Shown here: positions 26,426 to 34,862 of the stretch, piece after piece
Layout of the letters: every line of letters starts with the position of its first letter
Position numbering within the stretch: the stretch's first letter is position 1
Source: Luteolibacter rhizosphaerae
GTDB taxonomy: Bacteria > Verrucomicrobiota > Verrucomicrobiia > Verrucomicrobiales > Akkermansiaceae
DNA: 64,000 bases
Assembly: GCF_025950095.1 (NCBI RefSeq)
Contig: NZ_JAPDDR010000005.1
Location: 186,001 to 250,000 of the forward strand
Reading direction: 5' to 3'
The notes under the pieces: model-generated
What the model was told of the DNA's origin: nothing
Seen by the model: the letters and a program-made list of their open reading frames with translations, nothing else
Databases searched by the model: none
Made by a program: the position numbers and the translations under genes

Positions 26426-27689
26426 GACACTGCTCAAAGGCGGCCTGATGATCGCGCTGCTCGGCCTGCTGGCCTATGGCGGCAAGAAGGCGGGGCAGCA
26501 GATCGCGCGCTCCGGGATCATCGCGCGGCCCGTGCCGAAGGCGAAGGCCACGGCGGGCGCGGACACGTCGACACCGAGCCGGACCACCAGCGAGCCGGCA
26601 CGCGAGGGCGTGGCCGCATCCGCGCTCAAGCGCCTGGAAGCGCTGGCGAGCGGCAGCCCGAACTACACCATCGACTGGGAGGCGCAGATGCAGATGGATG
26701 CGATCATCGCCAAGCTCAATGCCGCGGAACTGGCCGAGGTCTTCGCCGGATTGAAGGCAGGGCCCACACTCTACATCTTGGGAGAGAAGGTGGGGGTGGC
26801 GTGGATGGCCAAGGACCCGGATGCCGCGCTGCGGGCCGCTCTGGTGAAGACGCCGGATGGACGCGGGAGCTTCGCACACAGGATCTTCGCCGCATGGTCG
26901 GCCGATGAACCCCGGGCCGCGATCGAGTGGCTGAACACCGCAACGCTGCCGGAGAAGCCCGCGGATCTGGCGGAGAGTCTCCGCGGCGGAGCGGTGATCG
27001 GATTGGTGGAGCGGGACTTCGAGCTCGCGACCACGGAGTTCCTCAAGATGAAGGAGAACAAGATGGGCGACCACGGCTTCAGGGACCCGATGGGCGTATG
27101 GGGACATCTGTATGCGGATGATCCGGCGATGCGCGAGCGTCTCGTCGCCTTCGCGAAGACCACGGGCCGCCCGGAGGATTACGCGGCGCTGAACCAGAGC
27201 CTGCTCAAGCAGTGGCCGCAGGAGGATGCCATGGGGATGATGACCTACATGTACGAGCTCCGGGACTATCTGGAATCCGGAGCCGTGGCAGGGGAGAAGA
27301 GCCCGCAGGTGGATGGCACCGCCGTGGCCGCCGCGATCTACCGCGAGTATGATCGCCCGGCGCTGGAGTGGTGGATGGAGCGCTATGCCGATAGCCGCGA
27401 GACCTCGGCACCGATGCGCGATGCGATGTCCGGCTGGACGAACAAGTATCCGGAGAAAGTGCTGCAGTGGTTCGAGGAACAGCCGCCTTCCGCACAGCGG
27501 GATGCACTGGCCTCCGCCACCATCCCCACGCTGGGCAGGAACGGGAAATTCGAGGAGGCGGCGCGCGCGGTGGAGATGATCCAGGACCCCGCCAACCGTC
27601 AGGCCGCGGCGGAGCGTCTGGAGATCTTCTGGAAGGATAAGGACGCCGCCGCTGCCGCCGCATGGCGTGCCGGCTTGAACCAGCAGTGA
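26412..27689 (+). CDS. Lineage-specific membrane-anchored helical protein, paralog 3 of 3
   Basis: A 425-residue protein starting within the end of paralog 2 (14-bp overlap), so translation is coupled. It has an N-terminal helix (GGLMIALLGLLAYGGKKAGQ), a low-complexity linker (residues 35-65) and then similar helical repeats (KDPDAALRAALVKTPDGRGS, DEPRAAIEWLNTATLPEKPA, KDKDAAAAAAWRAGLNQQ). It lacks the conserved GYRAECRV module of the other two. Function unknown. The three form one operon-like unit. Confidence 0.7.
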   Translation: MPRIKTLLKGGLMIALLGLLAYGGKKAGQQIARSGIIARPVPKAKATAGADTSTPSRTTSEPAREGVAASALKRLEALASGSPNYTIDWEAQMQMDAIIAKLNAAELAEVFAGLKAGPTLYILGEKVGVAWMAKDPDAALRAALVKTPDGRGSFAHRIFAAWSADEPRAAIEWLNTATLPEKPADLAESLRGGAVIGLVERDFELATTEFLKMKENKMGDHGFRDPMGVWGHLYADDPAMRERLVAFAKTTGRPEDYAALNQSLLKQWPQEDAMGMMTYMYELRDYLESGAVAGEKSPQVDGTAVAAAIYREYDRPALEWWMERYADSRETSAPMRDAMSGWTNKYPEKVLQWFEEQPPSAQRDALASATIPTLGRNGKFEEAARAVEMIQDPANRQAAAERLEIFWKDKDAAAAAAWRAGLNQQ

Positions 27690-27865
27690 GCATCTGTTAG
27701 ACGAGCGTGTCCTGTCTTTTGTGATTACCGGATAGCCTTTTGAAGCCATCGCGGAGGATACGGACATGTCCGCGCACCCAGGCTGCGCCAAGGCACTATC
27801 ATTATAGATAGGAAGACCCGTTTTCTCTCCCTCTGCGCCATCTTGCTCGGGCACATTCCACCGAT

Positions 27866-27887
27866 ACATGGACAGCCGTGTCCATGT
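27866..27887 (+). promoter_or_regulatory. Inverted repeat covering a start codon
   Basis: The perfect 9-bp inverted repeat ACATGGACA / TGTCCATGT (27866-27874 and 27879-27887, GCCG loop) includes the ATG at 27884. In mRNA it would pair the start codon of the downstream gene into a hairpin; as DNA it could be an operator. Confidence 0.4.
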
Positions 27888-29374
27888 TTCAAGAAACCCC
27901 ACCCGCCCCAGCGATGCCTCAGCCGAACGCGCGCCGACCTGATGCCCATAGACCTCAAGCCCGCACACCTGCCGCACGTCAGGCCGCGCCCGCAGGGAAG
28001 TCCGCGAAGGACCTGAAAGCCGAGAAGCAAGCGAAGGCCGCGGCGGCGAAAGCAGCTAAGGAAGCGAAGGCAGCCGAAGCCGCCGAGCATCCGCCGACGA
28101 AGAAGAAGCTCACCCTGTGGCAACGTTTCGGCGCGGGCTCGTTGACCATCTCCGTGCTCTTCCATGTGATCCTGCTGGCCGTGGGGGCCTTCTGGGTGCT
28201 GCGCGTGATCCATCCGCCGGAGAAGGTGGTGGACTTCATGCCCAGCGGCGGCGGTGGCGGATCGCCAGAAGCCGCGAAGCCGACCAAGCAGCCGCTCAAC
28301 CGGATCATGAAGCCGGATCTCGCGCGCATCGTGGCGATGGATGCTCCGGCGCGCATCGTACTTCCGGAGTCGTCGGATCTCAGTGCGCTCGCTGCGGTGG
28401 AATCGCTGGGAGGCAGCTTGTCCGGTGGCCTCGGCGGATCCGGCAGCGGCGGAGGGAAGGGGAGCGGCACCGGCGATGGCTTCGGCGATGGCAGGGGCTC
28501 CGGTGCGGGCAATGGCAGCGGCCTGCGGAATCCCTTCGGACTCATCGATGCGGATAGCAATGCACTGGTCGGCCAGTTCTACGACCTGAAGCAGAAGAAG
28601 GACGGCACGCCCACGAACTACGGCGAGAACGAAGCGCTCGGCGTGATCACGGACTTCGTCACGAAGGGCGGCTGGAACCGCAAGATCCTGGAGGACTACT
28701 ACAAGGCTCCGAACACTCTCTATCAGACGCAATTCTACATCCCGATCATGAGCGCCGCGCTCGCGCCGGAGGCCTTCGGCTGCGCGGACAAGGTGAAGCC
28801 GGTGAATTGGGTGGCGCTCTACCGCGGCTACATCACCCCGCCGAAGTCCGGGAAGTACCGCTTCGTCGGCCGTGCGGATAATGTGATGGTCGTTCGCTTC
28901 AACCGCAAGATCGTGCTCGATGGCGGCGACTACTCCGCCGGTGTCTCGAAGCCGATCTGGGACCCCACCTCGATCTCGGTGCTGAGAGGCACTTCCGGGA
29001 ACAAGGATCTGGAACGCGAGATGCGACGCGGCGGCTTCGACATCCCGGTGAAGAGCTACGACTACCCGACCACCGGCCAGTACAACGAACGCGGCGGCGT
29101 GATGGTGGGCAAGGACATCACCGTGCGTGCCGGGCAGCGTTACCCGGTGGAGATCCTGCTCAGCGAGCTCGGTGGTCTCTTTGGGGCCTCATTGCTCATC
29201 GAGGAGCAGGGTGCGGAGTACAAGAAGGACAGCAACGGCTCGCCGATCCTGCCGCTCTTCCGTCTCGACCCCGGCCTGCCCACCAGCCCGAAGGAGAACC
29301 GCGGCTCACCGCCCTACGATCCGGAAGGCCCGGTGTGGAAGGTCGTGCCGGGAGAGTTCATCGAGAGTATTTGA
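27884..29374 (+). CDS. Single-pass membrane protein with PA14-like exported domain
   Basis: A 496-residue protein. The first about 80 residues are cytoplasmic and rich in P, A, K and Q (KDLKAEKQAKAAAAKAAKEA). A membrane helix follows (SLTISVLFHVILLAVGAFWV, about 85-108), with a VIHPPEKVVDF junction as in TonB-like proteins. Next is a glycine/serine-rich linker (residues 175-215) and a beta domain whose centre (VALYRGYITPPKSGKYRFVG, ADNVMVVRFNRKIVLDGGDY) has the signature of a PA14-type sugar-binding fold. A role in energy-coupled or cell-surface carbohydrate binding is inference. An in-frame GTG lies two codons upstream. Confidence 0.68.
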   Translation: MFQETPPAPAMPQPNARRPDAHRPQARTPAARQAAPAGKSAKDLKAEKQAKAAAAKAAKEAKAAEAAEHPPTKKKLTLWQRFGAGSLTISVLFHVILLAVGAFWVLRVIHPPEKVVDFMPSGGGGGSPEAAKPTKQPLNRIMKPDLARIVAMDAPARIVLPESSDLSALAAVESLGGSLSGGLGGSGSGGGKGSGTGDGFGDGRGSGAGNGSGLRNPFGLIDADSNALVGQFYDLKQKKDGTPTNYGENEALGVITDFVTKGGWNRKILEDYYKAPNTLYQTQFYIPIMSAALAPEAFGCADKVKPVNWVALYRGYITPPKSGKYRFVGRADNVMVVRFNRKIVLDGGDYSAGVSKPIWDPTSISVLRGTSGNKDLEREMRRGGFDIPVKSYDYPTTGQYNERGGVMVGKDITVRAGQRYPVEILLSELGGLFGASLLIEEQGAEYKKDSNGSPILPLFRLDPGLPTSPKENRGSPPYDPEGPVWKVVPGEFIESI

Positions 29375-29462
29375 TAAAGCTGCCTATCGGGTAAATTATG
29401 GGTAGTCTGGAGATATGTAATGTAAACTATTGTCCTTAACTCTCCTTCCGGTAGAAGGAGGC

Positions 29463-29903
29463 ATGCTTTCTCCCCGCATGTCACCAGTCGCCGTCTTGCT
29501 TGTTCTCAGCCTTTCAGCTTCCGCGAACGAAGATCCCGCTTGGAGCACTCGAAACGCAGCGGAGAAGCTGTTGGACAAACATGCCCTGCGCTTGCCAGTA
29601 GGGGACTGGTTCCTTCAGAAGAGAGACGGGAGCTGCGTGCAATACCAAACGCCGAGTCTCTCCTTCAAGAGGGTCGGAGGCAACTGGCAGGCCGAGGTGC
29701 TCACCGTTCGCTGGCGAGAGCGGAAGGAAGGCAAGTGGGGTGTCTGGGTGGATGCCCGACCCAAGTTCAGCAACTGGAGGATGGCGCGAATCACGATCTC
29801 GCATCCCGCCACGGGAGGCGCGATAGCTGCATTTACAGAGCCATCTGAAAGCCTTGAGGAATTCAGTGCACCACGGGAATCTTACATCACTCAAATCAGG
29901 TGA
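29463..29903 (+). CDS. Hypothetical small secreted protein
   Basis: A 146-residue protein with signal peptide (MSPVAVLLVLSLSASANEDP). The mature part is beta-rich and basic with six tryptophans (WSTRNAAEKLLDKHALRLP, GNWQAEVLTVRWRERKEGKW). No domain is recognised. The Shine-Dalgarno AGGAGG ends only one base before the ATG at 29463; the in-frame ATG at 29478 is therefore possible. A 7-bp hairpin (29442-29460) would hide the Shine-Dalgarno. Codon use is closer to average GC than in neighbours. Confidence 0.5.
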   Translation: MLSPRMSPVAVLLVLSLSASANEDPAWSTRNAAEKLLDKHALRLPVGDWFLQKRDGSCVQYQTPSLSFKRVGGNWQAEVLTVRWRERKEGKWGVWVDARPKFSNWRMARITISHPATGGAIAAFTEPSESLEEFSAPRESYITQIR

Positions 29904-30009
29904 CGGTCTGTTTGATGTCTGGGTCGGCCTGACATCAAATTCCTCGATGATGCCCTCTTAATTATCGATTGTCCCGGCGCGGGCACCCGAGGGCATGCTG
30001 CGCGTCTTC

Positions 30010-30717
30010 ATGATGCGTCCGTTCTCCTGTCTCGCGCTTGCCTTGCTTCTCCCATCCTGCGGCTTCAAGGCGGTGAATGCCGCGAGGTCGGACTACCGGC
30101 AGGGACTCGCGGCGGAGCAGGCGGGGGACCTTGCGCGGGCGCGGGAACATCAGTTCGCCTACCATCGTCAGGCCCTGCTGTTAGACCGGCCCTTCATGGC
30201 GGCGCAGGCCACCTACGAGTATGCCCGTCTGAGCGGCTATGCCGGCGACCACCGGGCAGCGGATGAAGCCTTCCGCAGTTGCCTCGAGCATGCCGGGAAG
30301 GATCCCGAGACCCGGCTCAGGCTGCGCTATGTGATCCTGATCGAATACGCCCGCTTCCTGCACGACCAAGGCCGCCACCGTGAGGCCATCGGCCACTATC
30401 AGCAAGCCATCTCGTTGGTCACACCGTCCAATCTCCAAGCCCGCGATCCCATCGGCTTCGCGGAGTTCCTGGAAGAGTATGCCGTCTCGCTTTCCCACAG
30501 CGGCAAGAGAGCCGAAGCGACGAACGCCCGCTCATGGGCCGCGCAGCTCCGCCGCGATCACCCCGGCAAGAAGGCCGACTATCCGCGCCGCCACTACCCG
30601 CGCACACTCCAGCCCGGCCAGCGCATCTACGATCCCAAGGGGCCCTTCCCGAAAGCGAATTCACCCGAAGCCGAACGCCGCCGCTTCTCGCCCTCCGTCA
30701 CCCCCCAGTCCGAGTGA
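30010..30717 (+). CDS. TPR-like lipoprotein, paralog 1 of 3
   Basis: A 235-residue lipoprotein (lipobox LLPSC, cysteine near residue 16). TPR-like helices follow: LAAEQAGDLARAREHQFAYH, ATYEYARLSGYAGDHRAADE, LIEYARFLHDQGRHREAIGH and EFLEEYAVSLSHSGKRAEAT. The C-terminus carries a family tail, YPRTLQPGQRIYDP, rich in P, R and Y. Two close paralogs follow on the same strand. Function unknown; TPR lipoproteins often scaffold outer-membrane complexes. ATGs at 29995, 30010 and 30013 are possible; 30010 leaves a compact signal peptide. Confidence 0.7.
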   Translation: MMRPFSCLALALLLPSCGFKAVNAARSDYRQGLAAEQAGDLARAREHQFAYHRQALLLDRPFMAAQATYEYARLSGYAGDHRAADEAFRSCLEHAGKDPETRLRLRYVILIEYARFLHDQGRHREAIGHYQQAISLVTPSNLQARDPIGFAEFLEEYAVSLSHSGKRAEATNARSWAAQLRRDHPGKKADYPRRHYPRTLQPGQRIYDPKGPFPKANSPEAERRRFSPSVTPQSE

Positions 30718-30734
30718 TCCGTACACTTCCCCAC

Positions 30735-31457
30735 ATGATCCGCCACCTTCTTCCGCTCGCCGTGCTCTGCTCCTTGCTGGCTTCCTCCTGCAGCTTCACC
30801 GATGTGAAGGCCGCTCGCAGCGATCTCCGCGCGGGCAGCGCCGCGGAGCAAGGCGGTGAGCTCGACCTCGCCCGCCGCTACTACCTCACCGCCTATCGCC
30901 AAGCCGTGCTGATCGATAGCGACGGCCTGCCAGCTTCCTTCGCCGGGCTCGCCTATGCGCGCACCAGCGGCTATGCGGGCGATCATCGTGCCGCGGACTA
31001 TGCCCTCCGCCACCTCTTGCGTGAGAAGGGTGAGCCGCCTTATCCCGCCGATAGCCTGACTTCACGCGACATGATCGTCATCGAGTATGCCCGCTTCCTG
31101 CACGACCAAGGGCGCCACCGCGAGTCGATCCCCATCTACGCGGAAGCCGCCGCTGCCATCGCCCGCTCTTACCTCGCAGACCACGATCCGATCGGCTTCG
31201 CGGAGTTCCTGGAAGAGTATGCGGCTGCTCTCTCGCACACCGGGAAAGGAGCGGAGGCCGCGAAGGAGAGATCGCGGGCCGCTCAGTTGCGTCGCGATCA
31301 TCCCGGGCAGACCGCGCGCGAAACCCGCCGCCGCTATCCGCGCCAACTTCAGCCCGGCCAGCGCCGCTATCATCCCAAGTCGATCCACAGCTTCGCGAAG
31401 AATCCCTCGCCCGCTTTCGAGCGCCGTCGCTCCTCGCCCGCACTGGTCACCGAGTGA
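30735..31457 (+). CDS. TPR-like lipoprotein, paralog 2 of 3
   Basis: A 240-residue paralog, 17 bp after the previous stop. Signal peptide and lipobox: LAVLCSLLASSCSFTDVKAA. Helices YARTSGYAGDHRAADYALRH, VIEYARFLHDQGRHRESIPI and EFLEEYAAALSHTGKGAEAA align with paralog 1, and the tail YPRQLQPGQRRYHP is conserved. The nucleotide sequence for the YARFLHDQGR segment is almost the same in both genes, so duplication is fairly recent or gene conversion has acted. Confidence 0.7.
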   Translation: MIRHLLPLAVLCSLLASSCSFTDVKAARSDLRAGSAAEQGGELDLARRYYLTAYRQAVLIDSDGLPASFAGLAYARTSGYAGDHRAADYALRHLLREKGEPPYPADSLTSRDMIVIEYARFLHDQGRHRESIPIYAEAAAAIARSYLADHDPIGFAEFLEEYAAALSHTGKGAEAAKERSRAAQLRRDHPGQTARETRRRYPRQLQPGQRRYHPKSIHSFAKNPSPAFERRRSSPALVTE

Positions 31458-31547
31458 GCGGCCAGTGTCTTGCATCCATTCCGCCGATGTGATCATCGGG
31501 ATAAGCGATGCCATGATCGACACCCGCGAGGGAATCATCCGGGTGCC

Positions 31548-32186
31548 ATGAACTTCTTCCCCTCCATGCCGCTCGCCCTGCTGCTCGCAGGGGCCACGCT
31601 CCTCCCGCTCAGCTCCTGCGTCGCTCCCGTCTATGGCTCCGGGAGGTCCGCGGAGAGGCAGGGCGATCTGGTCACCGCCCGCGAGCGGAACTACCAGGGC
31701 TACCTGCAAGTGCGGGGCCAGCCGGATCACAAGGACACCGCCTATGCCGTCTACGAGTATGCGCGCCTGAGCGGTCACGGCGGGGATACCCGGGCCGCGG
31801 ATGAAGCCTTCCGCGAGACCTTCAGGCTGATTGCGGCCAGCGGTGGCAGTGCGGACCGCTTGAAGGCCCCGGCCCGTTCGGAATACGCCCGCTTCCTGAA
31901 GGAGCAGGGCCGCTACCGGGAAGCGGCAGCCCAGTTCAAGCTCGCCGATGCCGAGCTGCAGAAGCGCCAGATCGAGCGGATCGACCCGGTCGGCTATGCC
32001 GAGTTGTTAGAACAGTACCGCGAGGCCCTCGCGAAGACCGGCCAAGCAAGCCAAGCCGCGAAGCTCGGGGCCAAGGCCAAGTCGCTGCGTGCCGGTCACC
32101 CGGCGCGGCCCGCCCACTTCCAGCCGAAGCCCTATCCGCGCACCCTCCAGCCCGGCCATCGGCTCTTCCCGCCGCTGAAGGCGTGA
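31548..32186 (+). CDS. TPR-like lipoprotein, paralog 3 of 3
   Basis: A 212-residue, more diverged paralog. Signal peptide and lipobox: LAGATLLPLSSCVAPVYGSG. It keeps YEYARLSGHGGDTRAADEAF, SEYARFLKEQGRYREAAAQF and the tail YPRTLQPGHRLFPP. The 90-bp spacer before it holds no gene. The conserved tail in all three suggests a common binding surface. Confidence 0.68.
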   Translation: MNFFPSMPLALLLAGATLLPLSSCVAPVYGSGRSAERQGDLVTARERNYQGYLQVRGQPDHKDTAYAVYEYARLSGHGGDTRAADEAFRETFRLIAASGGSADRLKAPARSEYARFLKEQGRYREAAAQFKLADAELQKRQIERIDPVGYAELLEQYREALAKTGQASQAAKLGAKAKSLRAGHPARPAHFQPKPYPRTLQPGHRLFPPLKA

Positions 32187-32221
32187 GGGGCTGATCTGCC
32201 GGGCGCGATTGCGCTCGGTCC

Positions 32222-32608
32222 TCAGTAGCCGAGCCGCTGTCGGGTCTCCTGCTTCTTGCGGGCCCGTTCCGGGAGCACGGCCTTGTAATACAGCGTCACC
32301 TCCGCGGCTAACAGGATCACGGCCGCAGCGAGCGGGATCGCCCATTTGGCTCGGCCCGGACCGCGGGCGATCCTCATCCCGATGCGGCGGGCGACCAGAA
32401 TGAAGAAAAGAAGTTCGACCCAGATGAGGTGAAACAAGATCGGGGCACCGAAGAGATCCGGCCAGTGGAAGAGGCTGGCGACGCGCACGTAGATCAGAGC
32501 CACACCCACGAGCGCTCCGACGACCACGCCAGCAAGGGTACGTGCGACGGGGGGCTTGTCCTGTGATGCCTTGGCAGGGGTGTTGATAACAGCACGTTTG
32601 TATTCCAC
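32222..32608 (-). CDS. Hypothetical three-helix membrane protein
   Basis: A 128-residue protein with a basic N-terminus and three membrane helices: LAGVVVGALVGVALIYVRV, ILFHLIWVELLFFILVA and WAIPLAAAVILLAAEVTLYY. It ends in a basic tail (RARKKQETRQRLGY). No conserved residues identify it. It is convergent with the lipoprotein gene (35 bp apart). Confidence 0.6.
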   Translation of the reverse strand: MEYKRAVINTPAKASQDKPPVARTLAGVVVGALVGVALIYVRVASLFHWPDLFGAPILFHLIWVELLFFILVARRIGMRIARGPGRAKWAIPLAAAVILLAAEVTLYYKAVLPERARKKQETRQRLGY

Positions 32609-32673
32609 GCGCTAGCTTTAATCAGATCAGTCAAGTCACAGGCCGATTGCACCCAATTACCGCGAAGCCAAAA

Positions 32674-32700
32674 ACGCCGCCCGGCAATCCCGGACGGCGT
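32674..32700 (-). terminator. Rho-independent terminator of the thioredoxin-like gene
   Basis: An 11-bp stem with one mismatch (32674-32684 with 32690-32700) is followed on the minus strand by TTTTT. It lies 85 bp past the stop of the 32785-33954 gene. Confidence 0.65.
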
Positions 32701-32784
32701 CTTGTTAGAATCTCTTCTCCCTCACCCCGCGAAGCGCAGTCCGCTTGATGATTGGAGGATTGGTGATCGGGTGATTGCGAAGCC

Positions 32785-33954
32785 TCACGGTTTCCCCGCG
32801 TCATCCAGCGCCTTCACGATCTGGCGGCGGAGCTCCACGCCTTCCACCTGGCCGGCGCTGCGCCACACGATCTCGCCCTTCGGGTTCAGGATCACCGTGT
32901 GCGGCAGCGCGCCGCTCCACTCCTTGTCGATCGCTTCCGCCAGCTTGTCGGGATTGCTGCCACTATAGATGTAGTTGTTCGTCGTCCGGCCTTCTTTCTC
33001 CACGGAGGGCTTGGTCTTGTCGGAGAGCGCGGCATTCAGCTTCTGCAGCAGCTTCGTCGCCTTCGGCTGGTCCTCCACCGGATCCGTGCTGATGGTGATG
33101 AAGTCGAACTCGCGGTTCTGGAAGCGGCGGTAGGCATCCACGAATTCCGGCAGCTCCGCCACGCAGGGCACGCAGGTGGTGGACCAGAAATTGATCACGC
33201 GGATGTTGCCGGAGGCGTTCTCGCGCAGCTTCTTCGCCGCCGCGTCATCCAGCTTCTCCATCGTCACCTGCTTGGCCACCCAGTTCTCCTGGTCCTTCTT
33301 GCGCCATGCCTCCTTCCACTTCCACTTCGTGGAGCAGCCGAAGGAGCGGGTCACAGGCTCCTCCACCTTCGTGCCGGCCAGCAGCGAGTCGATCGCGTTC
33401 TTCACGTAGCTCTTCTCCACCGCACCCTTCTTGCGCGCGGCATCGTCCATGCGGCCCGTATAGGCCAGCTTGCGGTCCTCGCCGAAGATGAAGACATGCG
33501 GCGTCGATTGCGCGCCCACCGTGTGGCTTAGCGTCTGCGTCTCGCCATCGTAGAGATAGGGCATCGTCCAGTTGTTGTCCTTGGCGAAGTCCGGCATCTC
33601 CTCGAAGGAATCGCCGTGCGCGCCGTAGCCTAGCTCGTCCGGCGTCAGGCCCAGCGGGCTGCTGCTATTGATCGCCACCACCGCCACGCCCTTGTCCTTG
33701 TAGGCCTGGTGGATCTCCTCCATCCGCGGTGCCGCGGCGATCGCGTCCGGGCAGTGGTTGCAGGTGAAGATCAGGCACAGCACCTTCGCCTTGGAGAAGT
33801 CTTCCAGCTTGTAGGTCTTGCCATCGATCGCGGGCAGCGAGAAATCCGGCACCGGGGAACCGATCGCCAGCACCGGCGGGTTCGGCGGATCGGCGGCGAA
33901 TGCGGTCCCCGCCGCAGTGGCGGCGAGGGCGAAGCTGAGGAGAAGCGATTTCAT
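32785..33954 (-). CDS. Exported protein with two thioredoxin-fold domains
   Basis: A 389-residue protein from the ATG at 33954, with signal peptide (SLLLSFALAATAAGTAFAAD). Domain 1 (about 25-190) is AhpC/redoxin-like: PDFSLPAIDGKTYKLEDF and the CxxC site CLIFTCNHCPDA. Domain 2 (about 230-389) is TlpA-like: VINFWSTTCVPCVAELPEFV with the redox CVPC site and LPHTVILNPKGEIVWRSAG with the cis-proline. It should handle disulfides or thioether/cytochrome cysteines in the periplasm. An in-frame extension to 34131 has no conservation and no signal peptide. A terminator follows. Confidence 0.83.
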   Translation of the reverse strand: MKSLLLSFALAATAAGTAFAADPPNPPVLAIGSPVPDFSLPAIDGKTYKLEDFSKAKVLCLIFTCNHCPDAIAAAPRMEEIHQAYKDKGVAVVAINSSSPLGLTPDELGYGAHGDSFEEMPDFAKDNNWTMPYLYDGETQTLSHTVGAQSTPHVFIFGEDRKLAYTGRMDDAARKKGAVEKSYVKNAIDSLLAGTKVEEPVTRSFGCSTKWKWKEAWRKKDQENWVAKQVTMEKLDDAAAKKLRENASGNIRVINFWSTTCVPCVAELPEFVDAYRRFQNREFDFITISTDPVEDQPKATKLLQKLNAALSDKTKPSVEKEGRTTNNYIYSGSNPDKLAEAIDKEWSGALPHTVILNPKGEIVWRSAGQVEGVELRRQIVKALDDAGKP

Positions 33955-34387
33955 GGGATTTGCGGCAATGCGTGGGCTAGGGGCTGGCAGGGAAGCGCGA
34001 GGAGCTCCGGCCAGCCCGGAACGATTGGATACCGCCCATGCCAGCCGGATTTTGCTGGGAGGGCAAGGTTCGAGGGAAATTCCGCCGGGCTGTGGCATGA
34101 GGCACCCGCCCTGAGGATCTTGAGGGCTCATGGGTGAAACGGAATCCGCTCCAGACCTCGGGCCGATCGACCACGGATTGCACGGATTCTAAGGATTTTA
34201 CGGATGAGAATGAGTTTGTTCCGTGGGAGGGAGCGCCCATTCCAACTGACCCGGCTCCTGTTTCTAAATCCGTAAAATCCGTCCAATCCGTGTTCATGGC
34301 CTCCCTCAGCTCTCAAACGCCTCAATCCGCAATCGTTCAGCGCGAGAGGCCTTGACGAAGGGGCGATGGTGTTCTAGTGAACACTGC
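33955..34387. other. Intergenic region with a dispersed repeat
   Basis: Upstream of the thioredoxin-like gene and of the small ORF at 34388. It holds the CGGATT-type repeat (34164-34300) and otherwise no gene or clear operator. Confidence 0.5.
34164..34300. repeat. CGGATT-type inverted, periodic repeat element, copy 1
   Basis: The left arm (34171-34207) reads CACGGATTGCACGGATTCTA and on, with GGATT recurring every 8-9 bp. The right arm (34265-34299) is its imperfect reverse complement, AAATCCGTAAAATCCGTCC and on. About 55 bp separate the arms. A second element of the same design is at 38106-38217. Confidence 0.75.
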
Positions 34388-34579
34388 ATGCATTCCTCCG
34401 ACGATCACCTCGCAAAACCGCATAACGTGCTGGAAATGCAGGAGCCCTATTGGCAGGACCCAAGGTTCTCGCCTCCCGAGCTGGAGCAGGAGCCGCTCGA
34501 TAACCCCGCCAACCTGATCCCGTTCCCCGTTTCTGCGAAACCCTCAACCCCGCCCCCCGATGTCGATCTCCCGTGGTGA
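34388..34579 (+). CDS. Hypothetical small acidic protein
   Basis: A 63-residue proline-rich, acidic protein from the ATG at 34388 (MQEPYWQDPRFSPPELEQEP, VSAKPSTPPPDVDLPW). No domain is recognised. Its end overlaps the next ORF by 20 bp on the same strand, as in phage-type or plasmid-type gene strings. Confidence 0.42.
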   Translation: MHSSDDHLAKPHNVLEMQEPYWQDPRFSPPELEQEPLDNPANLIPFPVSAKPSTPPPDVDLPW

Positions 34580-34847
34580 TACGCCCGCCGTCGCCGTCGG
34601 CCAGGACGCGCCCCACTGTCGCGGCCTACTCGGCCAATGCCGGGTAGGGGACTGGATCTACCCTGCGGATGTCTTCGAGTGGTGGGGCCTCACCGGCACC
34701 CGCCGCTACCAACCCGGCGGCAAGCACCCCTTCGATCCCGCCTGCTTCGACCGCAGCCTGCCCGTCTGGATCTTTGAACGCCACGACCACCCGCTCGTCC
34801 GGGGTGGGACCAGGCATTCGCTGCGGGTGTGGAAGCGGGTGAGGTGA
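34560..34847 (+). CDS. Hypothetical protein
   Basis: A 95-residue protein rich in W, R, H and P (YPADVFEWWGLTGTRRYQPG, DRSLPVWIFERHDHPLVRGG). No domain recognised. It overlaps the preceding ORF and ends 15 bp before the next ATG; the three look like one unit in the accessory region. Confidence 0.42.
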   Translation: MSISRGDTPAVAVGQDAPHCRGLLGQCRVGDWIYPADVFEWWGLTGTRRYQPGGKHPFDPACFDRSLPVWIFERHDHPLVRGGTRHSLRVWKRVR

Positions 34848-34862
34848 TTGGGGAGGACTGAC

